From Sphingobacteriia bacterium (GTDB lineage Bacteria; Bacteroidota; Bacteroidia; Chitinophagales; Chitinophagaceae), in NCBI GenBank assembly GCA_004294135.1, contig RDZY01000014.1, forward strand, positions 21,458 to 85,457: a DNA stretch of 64,000 bases, written 5' to 3'. The translations under genes were made by a program, and so were the position numbers. Below the pieces are notes generated by a model. It was not told the DNA's origin and did no database searches. It saw only the letters and a program-made list of their open reading frames with translations. Shown here in pieces: positions 25,536-33,807 of this stretch (positions are counted from its first letter, which is position 1; the number at the start of each line of letters is the position of its first letter).

Positions 25536-26621
25536 TTATTGATTCATAATTTTATTCTGATGATTGATGCTTTCCATATGTACGGCATCGAAATACTTGG
25601 TGATGAATTCCTGACTCAACCCCATCTGCCCACCTTTTACAAATGCTTTTTCAAGAATAGCATTCCAGCGGCTGGTCTGAAGAATGGTGATATCATTGTC
25701 TTTTTTATACGCCCCAATTTTATCTGCCACTTTCATTCTTTGTCCAAGTAACTGAAGCAATTCATCATCCAATTGATTAATCTGTGAACGCATTTTTTCC
25801 ATATTGGCATGCAATTCTTCAGAAACGATGTCTTCCTTACGCCAAATCATAGCGCTGATCATATTGCCCAATACTTCAGGAGTAATTTGTTGTTTGGCAT
25901 CACTCCAAGCATTATCTGGATCAATATGACTTTCAATAATCAGTCCGTCAAAATCCAAGTCAATCGCTTTTTGCGCAACTTCTTGAAGAATATCTCTTCT
26001 TCCGCAGATATGCGAAGGATCATTAATCATGAGCATTTCAGGAAACCTGCGTTTCATTTCAATAGCCAAATGCCACATAGGTGCATTGCGATATTCAGTG
26101 TTACCGTAAGAGCTAAAACCACGATGGATTAATCCAATATTTTTAATACCTGCTTTTGCTATTCGCTCGGCAGCTCCAATCCACAATTCAAGATCGGGGT
26201 TGATTGGATTTTTAATAAGTACAGGTACGTCCACACCTTTTAATGCGTCTGCTACTTCTTGAACGCTAAATGGATTCACCGTAGTTCTGGCTCCAACCCA
26301 TAACACATCAACATCAAAATGCAAGGCATCTTCAACCTGCTTTCCGGTAGCTACTTCAATTGCAACTGGAAGACCCGACGCTTTGCGTGCTTGTTGCAAC
26401 CAAGGGAGTCCTTTGGTACCAATTCCTTCAAAACTTCCAGGCCTTGTACGTGGCTTCCAGATACCAGCTCGAAGTATATCTACTTTACCTGTAGCTGCCA
26501 ATTGAAGGGCAGTCTGTAATACTTGTTCCTCGGTTTCTGCGGAGCAAGGACCGGAAATAATTAATGGGCGCTTTGAGAGTACTTGATTAATATCAATTCC
26601 CTGTTGTAATGTCTGTTCCAT
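25536..26621 (-). CDS. Bifunctional DAHP synthase / chorismate mutase
   Basis: 361 residues. Residues 1-265 form a type I beta DAHP synthase (SGPCSAETEEQVL, RAGIWKPRTRPGSFEGIG, LIHRGFSSYGN, MINDPSHICGRRD, IIESHIDPDNAWSDAKQQ). The last 90 residues are an AroQ-type chorismate mutase helix bundle (MRSQINQLDDELLQLLGQRM, KVADKIGAYKKDN). It opens the shikimate pathway and also makes prephenate for pheA and tyrA nearby. The fusion is common in Bacteroidota and may let prephenate or chorismate control the first step. Confidence 0.93.
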   Translation of the reverse strand: MEQTLQQGIDINQVLSKRPLIISGPCSAETEEQVLQTALQLAATGKVDILRAGIWKPRTRPGSFEGIGTKGLPWLQQARKASGLPVAIEVATGKQVEDALHFDVDVLWVGARTTVNPFSVQEVADALKGVDVPVLIKNPINPDLELWIGAAERIAKAGIKNIGLIHRGFSSYGNTEYRNAPMWHLAIEMKRRFPEMLMINDPSHICGRRDILQEVAQKAIDLDFDGLIIESHIDPDNAWSDAKQQITPEVLGNMISAMIWRKEDIVSEELHANMEKMRSQINQLDDELLQLLGQRMKVADKIGAYKKDNDITILQTSRWNAILEKAFVKGGQMGLSQEFITKYFDAVHMESINHQNKIMNQ

Positions 26622-26675
26622 GTATGGTGTATTATCAATTATAAATCTTCAGTATAGAAATATTAATTCGGAATT

Positions 26676-28358
26676 CTATCTTCTTCCGCCACTGTCAGCA
26701 TCATTCATTCGGATGCTTCTACCCTTGTATTTTTTGCCATCAAGTGCCCGAATCATTTGCTGTGCAGAGCCTTTGTCAATTTCAATCCAGCTATTCATAT
26801 CTTTCATATCAATTTTTCCTAGAACTTCTTTTTTAAGATCACTCATATCAAGTACAAATTGCAGAAAACTCGCTTTGAAAAATCCATCTTTAGTACCAAG
26901 ATTAACAAATAAGCGGCTATATCCACCACCACCTTTGTATTCTTTTCTGCTATCCCCACGATCAGCATCTCTTGACCTGCTGCGGTCGTTGCGATCGGCA
27001 TTGGGTTCTCTTTTAATAGTCCGATCTCTTTCGCGGATATTCAAGTCCTCTGAATTTTCGTAATATTTTAGGAATCGATCAAACTCCATTGCAGCAACAC
27101 GTTTAAGAATTTCTTCTTTACTAATGTCTGCAAATTTTTCGGCCAACATTGGAACATAGGTTTCATAATCTCCGTGACTGATATCGGTTGATAATAATTT
27201 ATCCATAAAATGGAAAAATTGCTTTCTACAAACGTCTTTGCCAGAAGGAATATCTAGTTTATGAAACTGAGAATTATTAATGCGTTCAATTTGTTTCAGC
27301 TTGTAGGCTTCTTTAGCATGAACAATGGAAACACATATACCATGGTTACCAGCTCTTCCAGTACGACCACTACGATGGGTATATATTTCAACATCATCAG
27401 GTAATTCAAAATTAATTACGTGGGTAATCCCCTGTACATCAATACCGCGTGCGGCCACGTCTGTGGCAATAAGCAATTGAAGACTTTTTTCTCTAAATTG
27501 TCCCATTACTTTATCGCGTTGTCCTTGCGTAAGATCTCCGTGTAATGCATCAATATCGTATCCTTCCCTGGTTAAACGTTCAGAAATTTCCTGTGCATCT
27601 AATTTTGTTCTGGTGAAAATAATCCCATAAATACCCGGATTAAAATCGATGATTCGTTTTAGTGTTTCATATCGATGATGAGCCGTGGTAACATAGTATT
27701 GATGATCAATACTTTTATTGGCCATATTTACTTTGCCAACAGTTACTTCTTTCGGATCTTTCATGTAACGTTTGCTCACTTTCTTAATTTCCGCTGGCAT
27801 AGTGGCACTGAATAACCAAGTACTATCACGCTGTGGTGTGTTCTTTAGGATGAATTCAATATCATCCTGAAATCCCATATTCAGCATTTCATCTGCTTCG
27901 TCTAAAACTACGTATTTTATTTGCTCCAAATTAATGGCTTTCCTTTCAATCAAATCAATCAACCTACCTGGTGTTGCTACTATAATTTGAACACCTCGCT
28001 TTAAGTCGCGAATTTGTAATCCAATAGACGCTCCACCATAAACTGCAACAACCGAAACGCCGGTCATATATTTCTTAAACAACTCTACTTCCTTAACTAT
28101 TTGCATGCACAATTCGCGAGTGGGACAAACTACTAAAGCTTGTGGATATTTCGCTGTTGCATCAATAATATGTAATAGGGGCAGACCAAATGCGGCCGTT
28201 TTGCCTGTACCTGTTTGTGCCAATCCAATAAAATCATTGGTACCACTTAATAAAATGGGTATCGCTTGCTCCTGAATTGCGGTTGGGTTAATATACCCCA
28301 ACTCTGTGGTTGCTTGAATTAAACGAGCGTCAATTCCTAACCCTTCAAATGTCATCAT
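26676..28358 (-). CDS. DEAD-box RNA helicase with DbpA-type RNA-binding domain
   Basis: 560 residues. All helicase motifs are present: Q motif (NPTAIQEQAIP), AQTGTGKT, PTRELCMQ, TPGRL, VLDEADEM, SAT, ATDVAARGIDV and HRSGRTGRAG. A basic arginine/aspartate-rich linker follows (about 430-475), then a DbpA-like RNA-binding domain (YSRLFVNLGTKDGFFKASFL to the end). DbpA-type helicases act in 23S rRNA assembly. The gene lies between tyrA and the DAHP synthase gene inside the aromatic operon, with only about 50 bases on each side. Confidence 0.93.
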   Translation of the reverse strand: MMTFEGLGIDARLIQATTELGYINPTAIQEQAIPILLSGTNDFIGLAQTGTGKTAAFGLPLLHIIDATAKYPQALVVCPTRELCMQIVKEVELFKKYMTGVSVVAVYGGASIGLQIRDLKRGVQIIVATPGRLIDLIERKAINLEQIKYVVLDEADEMLNMGFQDDIEFILKNTPQRDSTWLFSATMPAEIKKVSKRYMKDPKEVTVGKVNMANKSIDHQYYVTTAHHRYETLKRIIDFNPGIYGIIFTRTKLDAQEISERLTREGYDIDALHGDLTQGQRDKVMGQFREKSLQLLIATDVAARGIDVQGITHVINFELPDDVEIYTHRSGRTGRAGNHGICVSIVHAKEAYKLKQIERINNSQFHKLDIPSGKDVCRKQFFHFMDKLLSTDISHGDYETYVPMLAEKFADISKEEILKRVAAMEFDRFLKYYENSEDLNIRERDRTIKREPNADRNDRSRSRDADRGDSRKEYKGGGGYSRLFVNLGTKDGFFKASFLQFVLDMSDLKKEVLGKIDMKDMNSWIEIDKGSAQQMIRALDGKKYKGRSIRMNDADSGGRR

Positions 28359-28410
28359 GTAATCTAAAATTTGCGCAAAGGTACTTTATTAGTACGTCTT
28401 TACCGTTTTT

Positions 28411-29250
28411 TTACTTCAATATTCGCCTTATTCCATTGGCATTCTCAATCAATTCTCCCAAGTATTCGTAATTCTCTTTCTCTAAAGAGGTCTTAAACTT
28501 TCTTAATTGGGTAATATGCTCGTTCAATACATCTAGTATATTCTCCCTATTTTGCATAAATATGGGCACCCACATGGCTGCATTACTCTTGGCTAAGCGG
28601 ACTGTACTTTCAAACCCAGCACTTGCCAGCTCAAAAATGGCATCTTCTTCTTTCTCTTTTTCTAGTACCGTATTTGCTAAGGCAAAAGAAGTGATATGTG
28701 AAATATGACTGATATATGCAACATGCATATCATGCGCTCCAGCTTCCATATACAGCAAGTGCATGTGGAGGATCCCGTAAATTTTTTCTACCAATTCTAA
28801 AGCGTTTGCATCACTATCGTTTTTGTTACAGATAACACTGGCTTTTTGTGCAAATGCAGTACTTACTGCCGCAGAAGGGCCACTGTTTTCCGTACCCCAC
28901 ATTGGATGAGTAGCTACGAATCGACCACGGTTGGGATGTTTAGCAACCGAATCGCATAAACTTTTTTTGGTTGACCCTACATCAAATACAACCTGCTGGT
29001 TCACTTTATCTAAAATGAGTGGCAATAGTTGTTCTGCAGTATTAATGGGAGTTGCTAAAATAATTAATTCAGCAGCAGCAATTGCTTCATCTAGCTCAAG
29101 ACATTTATCTACCAAGCCCAACGCTACTGCCTTAATCGCATTATCGCGATTATTCTCCACTCCTATGATATGCGACGCAAATCCTTTTGCCCTCAAAGCC
29201 AACGCCATAGAGCCACCAATCAATCCAGTACCTATAATTGCAATGTTCAT
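28411..29250 (-). CDS. tyrA: Prephenate dehydrogenase
   Basis: 279 residues. The NAD fingerprint is IIGTGLIGGSMALALRAKG. Catalytic region: VATHPMWGTENSGPSAA and AYISHISHITSFALA with the conserved histidines; no ACT or chorismate mutase domain is attached. It makes 4-hydroxyphenylpyruvate for tyrosine. The product can go to the aminotransferase encoded just upstream. Confidence 0.92.
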   Translation of the reverse strand: MNIAIIGTGLIGGSMALALRAKGFASHIIGVENNRDNAIKAVALGLVDKCLELDEAIAAAELIILATPINTAEQLLPLILDKVNQQVVFDVGSTKKSLCDSVAKHPNRGRFVATHPMWGTENSGPSAAVSTAFAQKASVICNKNDSDANALELVEKIYGILHMHLLYMEAGAHDMHVAYISHISHITSFALANTVLEKEKEEDAIFELASAGFESTVRLAKSNAAMWVPIFMQNRENILDVLNEHITQLRKFKTSLEKENYEYLGELIENANGIRRILK

Positions 29251-29302
29251 TTTTAAAAGTTAAAGTCAAGATTCAAAAGCCCCAATTAATTAATATCTAT
29301 CC

Positions 29303-30466
29303 TCAAAACGCAAGTTGTTTAATCCTCCCTATTGCTTCTTCAAACCGCTCTACACTGCCACATAAACTAACCCTTATATAACCATTACCGGCAGTACCAA
29401 AAATTCCACCTGGTGTAATAAAAACATTGGCTTGGTAAAGTATATGATCACTTAACGCAAATCCGTCGGCCCATTTAGCAGGAATTTTTGCCCAAACAAA
29501 CATACCAGCTTGGTCTTTTGTATACGCACAGTTCAGCAAATCTAGCAATTGGTAAACCTTATCCCTACGTTGTAAATAGATGGTATTTACCGATTCATAC
29601 CATTCTTTCCCCAAGGCCAAAGCGGTAGCTGCTGCTAGTTGCAGCGGAAGAAACATGCCACTGTCCATATTGCTTTTAAAAGTAAGCACATCTGCTATTT
29701 TTTCTTTTGCTCCACATAGCATACCGACCCGCCAGCCTGCCATATTTTGACTCTTACTCAATGAATTTAATTCAATCGCTACTTCCATTGCTCCGGCAAT
29801 ACTGAGCAGACTCATCGGCTGTTTGTTCAGTATAAAACTATATGGATTATCATGGCAAATTAATATTTGGTGTTTTTTTCCGAAAGCAATTAATTTTTCA
29901 AAAAGTGCTACAGAGGGCAGTTTTCCGGTAGGCATTTGCGGGTAATTTACCCATATTAATTTAACGTTCGAAAGATCACTGGCTTCCAATGCCTCAAAAT
30001 CGGGTTCCCAATTATTTGATTCGGTAAGCTCATACGAAACCGGAATGGCACCAGCTAATTTTACCGCACTACTATAAGTGGGATAACCTGGGTTGGGTAT
30101 CAATGCCCTGTCTCCCTCGTTTAGGTAAGTCATGCAAATATGCATTATGCCTTCTTTGCTACCCATTAACGGAAGAATTTCTGTGTCAGGATCTAAAAAA
30201 ACCCCGTACCAATTCTGATACCATTCTGCAATTGCCTTTCTCAAAATGGGAGATCCTTTATAGGACTGATATGCGTGTACATTTAATTTTTCAGATTCAG
30301 CTTGCAACACTTTTATTACTGAAGGATGAGGTGGAAGGTCGGGACTTCCAATACCAAGATTAATAATGGCTTTGCCTTGCTGATTGAGTTGATCAATCTC
30401 TCTTAATTTCTGTGAAAAATAATATTCACCAATACCTGATAACCTTTTTGATTTAATGGGTTGCAT
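29303..30466 (-). CDS. Class I/II PLP aminotransferase, probably aromatic
   Basis: 387 residues of the fold-type I aminotransferase family: INLGIGSPDLPPHPSVIK, MGSKEGIMHICMTYLNEGD, ALIPNPGYPTYSSAVKLAG, WVNYPQMPTG, ICHDNPYSFI and the PLP lysine in LNSLSKSQNMAGWRVG. Sequence alone does not fix the substrate; relatives include aspartate, aromatic and LL-diaminopimelate aminotransferases. Its place between pheA and tyrA argues for phenylpyruvate and 4-hydroxyphenylpyruvate transamination. Confidence 0.87.
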   Translation of the reverse strand: MQPIKSKRLSGIGEYYFSQKLREIDQLNQQGKAIINLGIGSPDLPPHPSVIKVLQAESEKLNVHAYQSYKGSPILRKAIAEWYQNWYGVFLDPDTEILPLMGSKEGIMHICMTYLNEGDRALIPNPGYPTYSSAVKLAGAIPVSYELTESNNWEPDFEALEASDLSNVKLIWVNYPQMPTGKLPSVALFEKLIAFGKKHQILICHDNPYSFILNKQPMSLLSIAGAMEVAIELNSLSKSQNMAGWRVGMLCGAKEKIADVLTFKSNMDSGMFLPLQLAAATALALGKEWYESVNTIYLQRRDKVYQLLDLLNCAYTKDQAGMFVWAKIPAKWADGFALSDHILYQANVFITPGGIFGTAGNGYIRVSLCGSVERFEEAIGRIKQLAF

Positions 30467-30469
30467 AGT

Positions 30470-31366
30470 TTATCCTTTTACCAATTTTCCTTTTTTATAA
30501 ATCCCAAATATTTTCACGCTATTCGTGAGTGGCTCTATCATTTTGAGCATTTTAGTAACCTGCTTTTGTTCATCAAATTCCATATCGGCATAAAACCCGT
30601 ATTTAAAATGGCTGCCCGGAATAGGCATGCTCTGCAATTTGCTGAGGTTTATATCTAATTTTGAAATAGTTTGCAAAACCTGTGCTAGTAAGCCTTTTGC
30701 GTGGTTGGTCTGAAAGTAGATAGACGCTTTATCAGCTCCCTCTACTGGCAAAGCAGTATTGGTTCTTTGCAAAACCAAAAAACGAGTAATATTTTTTTTC
30801 TGTGTTTGAATATCGGGGGCAATAATATCTAAGTTAAATAATTCCGCTGCCAACTTACTGGCAATTGCAGCAATATATTTGCTTTTATGCTGTTGTACTA
30901 ATTTAGCACTAAGTGCAGTATCCTCAGTTTCTATTAACTTGAATTTATGCTGTTCCAAAAAATCTAGACACTGTAAAATAGCCATTGGGTGGCTGTGAAC
31001 TTCTTTGATATCTGTTAACTGAACACCTTTGTTTACGAGTAGGTTTTGACTAATAGAAAGATATACCTCTCCAATCACTGTTAATTTCGACTGCTGCAAT
31101 AAATTGTAATTGGGTAGTATACTGCCCGCAATAGAGTTTTCAATTGCCATTATAGCCCCGTCGGATGCAGCAGGATCTGATGCCAATTTTACCAGTTCGC
31201 GAAAGGAGGCGCAAGGAATTATAGATGTATTTTTCCCGAAATACTGCAATGCTGCTACTTGGTGGAAACTACCTTCATATCCTTGTATACAAATACCTTT
31301 CGGAAATATAGTTGTAGCTGTATTATTTATTTTAGTTGACAGTGGCAGTATTAGATCTTTTTTCAT
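30470..31366 (-). CDS. pheA: Prephenate dehydratase with ACT domain
   Basis: 298 residues. The dehydratase domain has GYEGSFHQVAALQYF, AIENSIAGSILPNYNLL, HSHPMAILQCLDFL and the catalytic TRF in KKNITRFLVLQ. A C-terminal ACT domain follows (from about 215). The ACT motif normally ESRP, which takes part in phenylalanine feedback, reads QSMP here, so allosteric control may differ. No chorismate mutase domain is present; that activity is on the DAHP synthase. It is the first structural gene of the operon, behind a leader peptide and attenuator. Confidence 0.93.
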   Translation of the reverse strand: MKKDLILPLSTKINNTATTIFPKGICIQGYEGSFHQVAALQYFGKNTSIIPCASFRELVKLASDPAASDGAIMAIENSIAGSILPNYNLLQQSKLTVIGEVYLSISQNLLVNKGVQLTDIKEVHSHPMAILQCLDFLEQHKFKLIETEDTALSAKLVQQHKSKYIAAIASKLAAELFNLDIIAPDIQTQKKNITRFLVLQRTNTALPVEGADKASIYFQTNHAKGLLAQVLQTISKLDINLSKLQSMPIPGSHFKYGFYADMEFDEQKQVTKMLKMIEPLTNSVKIFGIYKKGKLVKG

Positions 31367-31393
31367 TTTACATTTTAGCGTTCAGTCTATCAC

Positions 31394-31420
31394 AAAAAAA
31401 ATCCTGGTAATTTACCAGGA
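31394..31420 (-). terminator. Attenuator terminator in the pheA leader
   Basis: On the minus strand, TCCTGGTAA and TTACCAGGA (31402-31420) form a tight hairpin followed by eight T (31394-31401), ending 27 bases before the pheA ATG. An intrinsic terminator placed upstream of the first gene, after a Phe-rich leader ORF, is the classic attenuator layout. Bases 31415-31422 can instead pair with 31461-31468 in the leader ORF (7 of 8 bases), giving an antiterminator. Confidence 0.82.
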
Positions 31421-31443
31421 CCTATATTTAAATTTTTAAAAGT

Positions 31444-31530
31444 TTAAGCTTTTGCAAACTGGACCTGGCTACTTTTTCCAAAGTAGAAATAAAAGAAAAA
31501 ATTAAACCAGTTGTTAATAGTTGTCTGCAT
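31444..31530 (-). CDS. pheL: Phenylalanine leader peptide of the aromatic operon
   Basis: A 28-codon ORF from ATG 31530 to TAA 31444-31446. Residues 8-17 read WFNFFFYFYF: six Phe, two Tyr and one Trp in ten codons. It ends 24 bases before an intrinsic terminator that precedes pheA. Stalling of a ribosome at the Phe codons when charged Phe-tRNA is scarce would free the antiterminator and let polymerase read into pheA and the genes behind it. The ORF is too short for usual gene finding. The symbol is used by analogy with enterobacterial pheL; there is no sequence homology claim. Confidence 0.85.
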   Translation of the reverse strand: MQTTINNWFNFFFYFYFGKSSQVQFAKA

Positions 31531-31535
31531 GATTG

Positions 31536-31567
31536 TAAATGTACAAATTGCTTTCAATCTCCCCAAA
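31536..31567 (-). promoter_or_regulatory. Candidate promoter of the aromatic operon
   Basis: On the minus strand TTTG (31567-31564), a 20-base spacer and TACATTTA (31543-31536) resemble the Bacteroidota TTTG-N19/20-TAnnTTTG promoter with one mismatch. The predicted start of transcription falls at or near the leader-peptide ATG at 31530. Confidence 0.45.
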
Positions 31568-31611
31568 AAAATAATTATTTAACTAAGGCTTGTTAGTTTT
31601 GGTTGACCTAC

Positions 31612-31650
31612 CAGAAAAAAATAAGCCCCTCCGTGGAAACGGAGCGGCTT
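31612..31650 (-). terminator. Intrinsic terminator of the repeat-lipoprotein gene
   Basis: Minus strand: AAGCCGCTCCGT and ACGGAGGGGCTT (31650-31623) form an 11-of-12-bp hairpin with a 4-base loop, followed by a T-rich tract. It lies between the small lipoprotein gene and the aromatic operon promoter and insulates the operon. Confidence 0.75.
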
Positions 31651-31742
31651 CTAACGATTGCTTGCCATATGAAAATTTTATGCTGTTGTTCAATCCGCAA
31701 GCGAGGACATTCACCCGTTCTCTTCACCAACAGCGTTTCGAA

Positions 31743-31916
31743 TTACTTCTTAGTAGTATCAACTACAACAGTGGTATCAACTGCAACAGCAGTGGTATCA
31801 ACTGCAACAGCAGTAGTATCAACTGCAACAGCAGTAGAATCAGTTGTTGCTTCTTTGCTTTCTCCAGCACATGCAGCGAATACGCCCAATGCTAATACAA
31901 ATAATAATTTTTTCAT
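31743..31916 (-). CDS. Small repeat-containing lipoprotein
   Basis: 57 codons from ATG 31916 to TAA. MKKLLFVLALGVFAAC is a lipoprotein signal peptide ending in the lipobox FAAC. The mature protein is only about 42 residues and is almost wholly made of the heptad DTTAVAV, repeated about four times, then a two-lysine end. This is a low-complexity, Thr/Val/Ala/Asp chain that would be anchored in the membrane by lipid. It is divergent from the ECF sigma gene and has its own terminator. Similar tiny VDTT-repeat lipoproteins seem to occur in related bacteria but have no known role. Confidence 0.75.
   Translation of the reverse strand: MKKLLFVLALGVFAACAGESKEATTDSTAVAVDTTAVAVDTTAVAVDTTVVVDTTKK
31756..31841 (-). 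repeat. 21-bp in-frame tandem repeat
   Basis: Three 21-base units start at 31774, 31795 and 31816 on the plus strand, preceded by an 18-base diverged unit at 31756. They code the DTTAVAV heptads of the small lipoprotein. Confidence 0.85.
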
Positions 31917-31970
31917 TTTTTCTTTTTTTTAGGTTGAATGATTACAGGTTAATACAAAAACGAAAAGAAG

Positions 31971-32027
31971 GTAACCCAGGATTTCATTTTTTTTCAAAAA
32001 AAATATTTAAAGTTTATTTTGGGTTAC
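31971..32027. promoter_or_regulatory. Inverted pair GTAACCCA between lipoprotein and sigma factor genes
   Basis: GTAACCCA lies at 31971-31978 on the plus strand and again at 32027-32020 on the minus strand. Each copy is about 90-105 bases upstream of the gene it points to. This symmetry fits two -35-like elements of one ECF sigma factor or an operator pair; neither is proven. Confidence 0.35.
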
Positions 32028-32061
32028 TTTTACCCCCCTTATTGTATTAAAAGGATTGATA

Positions 32062-32628
32062 GTGAAAGGCGATACAAACGAACAAACATTATTAAAAGGA
32101 CTGGCCAATAACGATTCAAAAGCTATTGAAACCATATATAAAGACAACTTTAATATGATTCAAAACTTTATATTGAATAATAGTGGTAGTTACGATGAAG
32201 CAAGGGATATATTCCAAGAAGCAATGATTGCACTCTACGAAAAAGCGCAACTTAGCTCCTTTACGTTAACCTGCCAAATCAGAACTTATATATTTTCAAT
32301 TTGTAAACGGCTTTGGTTAAAAAGGTTACAACAATTAGGCAAGTATACCAATCCTGTTGATGGGTTTGAGGAAACAGTGGCCATTGAAGAAGACTTTGAA
32401 GAGCATGAGAAAAGAAACGCAGAATTCGCTATTATGGATCGGGCATTGAATAGTTTGGGGGAGCCTTGTAAGAGTTTATTAGAAGGGTATTACCTAAAAA
32501 AAATGGATATGATTGCATTGGCTGCTGAATTCGGATATACCAACGCTGATAATGCAAAAAATCAGAAATACAAATGTTTAATGCGATTAAAGAAATTATT
32601 TTTTTCGCAATATAATATAGGAGAATAG
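32062..32628 (+). CDS. ECF-type RNA polymerase sigma factor
   Basis: 188 residues from GTG 32062; a TTG at 32056 is the alternative and no ATG is available. Region 2 includes YDEARDIFQEAMIALYEKA, the core-binding and -10 recognition helices. Region 4 runs from about 130 (DRALNSLGEPCKSLLEGYY) to MIALAAEFGYTNADNAKNQK, its helix-turn-helix. The next gene starts 5 bases downstream and codes a membrane protein with an anti-sigma-like N-terminus, the usual arrangement for an ECF sigma and its regulator. Confidence 0.87.
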   Translation: MKGDTNEQTLLKGLANNDSKAIETIYKDNFNMIQNFILNNSGSYDEARDIFQEAMIALYEKAQLSSFTLTCQIRTYIFSICKRLWLKRLQQLGKYTNPVDGFEETVAIEEDFEEHEKRNAEFAIMDRALNSLGEPCKSLLEGYYLKKMDMIALAAEFGYTNADNAKNQKYKCLMRLKKLFFSQYNIGE

Positions 32629-32633
32629 CTATT

Positions 32634-33740
32634 ATGGATGATATTTTATTACTAGACGCAATAGAACGATACCTCAACGGCGAAATGGGCACCGAGGAGC
32701 ATGAACATTTTAATCAATTGCGCAAAAACACCCCAGAGATTGATCAAATGGTTGTTGAACACAATATGTTCCTACACCAAATGGATTTGTATACCAGCCA
32801 CAGGAATATCAAGTGCAGCCTACATGAAATACATGCCAACCTATTAAATCGTGGGGACGTAAATGAAGGCGGAACGATTAGCTCAAAAGGAAAAATAATT
32901 CAATTCTGGAATAAATACAAAAGAGTAACGGCTATTGCTGCATCTGTGGGTGGTGTGATTGCCTTATTTATTAGTGGTTTAACGGTTTATTTTTCCAGCG
33001 CAGTTACCGATCCTAAATTAGAACAGTTGGGTAAAGACTTAGAGGTAGTGAAGAAGAATCAACAATACCAAGGCACCATCATCAACGAAGTAAAAACTAA
33101 AATCCCTTTAAATGCAAGGTTACTCAGTGGTGGTTCTGGTTTTTTAATTGATTCCAAAGGATATATTGTAACCAATGCCCACGTGTTAAAAGGTACTGGT
33201 GCAGTTGTTGTAAATAGCAAGGGACAAGAATTTAATGCGGATATTGTTCATATAGACCTACAGAAAGATTTAGCAATTTTGAAAATAAAAGATATTGATT
33301 TTACACCCGTTAAAACAATTCCTTACACCATACAAAAATCAAATTCTGACTTAGGCGAAGAAATATTTACTTTAGGCTATCCTAGAAATGATATTGTATA
33401 TGGAATGGGATACCTAAGTGCTAAAACTGGATTTAATGGTGATTCACTTTCCTACCAAATTCAAATAAGTGCCAACCCAGGAAATTCTGGCGGTCCCGTT
33501 TTTAATAAAAACGGAGATATCATTGGTGTTTTAAGTACAAGGCAAGCGCAAGCTGATGGGGTTTCTTTTGCGGTTAAATCTCGAAATATCTACACTATAA
33601 TAGGTGATTTAAATAAAAGCGACACTTCACTTCAACCCATTAAGCTACCAACTAAATCAGCCCTTAAAGGCATGGAACGTAAGGCTCAAATTCACAAAGT
33701 AGAAGACTTTGTTTATTATGTTAAAGCCTACGGGCAGTAA
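32634..33740 (+). CDS. Membrane-anchored anti-sigma-like / trypsin-like serine protease fusion
   Basis: 368 residues in three parts. Residues 1-95 are cytoplasmic-like and helical (LLDAIERYLNGEMGTEEHEH), as in the sigma-binding part of Bacteroidota anti-sigma factors. Residues about 98-120 form one membrane helix. Residues 155-340 are an HtrA/DegP-type trypsin domain with triad H183 (VTNAHVLKG), D212 (KDLAILKI) and S285 (NPGNSGGPVF). No PDZ domain follows. The topology would put the protease in the periplasm. It directly follows the sigma gene, so it probably holds the sigma factor and may respond to envelope signals through proteolysis. Confidence 0.8.
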   Translation: MDDILLLDAIERYLNGEMGTEEHEHFNQLRKNTPEIDQMVVEHNMFLHQMDLYTSHRNIKCSLHEIHANLLNRGDVNEGGTISSKGKIIQFWNKYKRVTAIAASVGGVIALFISGLTVYFSSAVTDPKLEQLGKDLEVVKKNQQYQGTIINEVKTKIPLNARLLSGGSGFLIDSKGYIVTNAHVLKGTGAVVVNSKGQEFNADIVHIDLQKDLAILKIKDIDFTPVKTIPYTIQKSNSDLGEEIFTLGYPRNDIVYGMGYLSAKTGFNGDSLSYQIQISANPGNSGGPVFNKNGDIIGVLSTRQAQADGVSFAVKSRNIYTIIGDLNKSDTSLQPIKLPTKSALKGMERKAQIHKVEDFVYYVKAYGQ

Positions 33741-33762
33741 TAATATATGAATTAACTCGTAT

Positions 33763-33793
33763 AAAAGAGGGCAGCTAATAACTGCCCTCTTTT
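33763..33793. terminator. Bidirectional intrinsic terminator
   Basis: Perfect 12-bp arms AAAAGAGGGCAG (33763-33774) and CTGCCCTCTTTT (33782-33793) with a 7-base loop lie between the convergent protease and nucleotidyltransferase genes. Confidence 0.85.
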
Positions 33794-33807
33794 ACATTAT
33801 TACCAAC

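Noticed and set aside
31590..31932. Overlapping plus-strand frames rich in Asn/Ser or Thr/Ala/Val
   Set aside because: They are the antisense of the DTTAVAV lipoprotein and its terminator; only the minus frame has a signal peptide.
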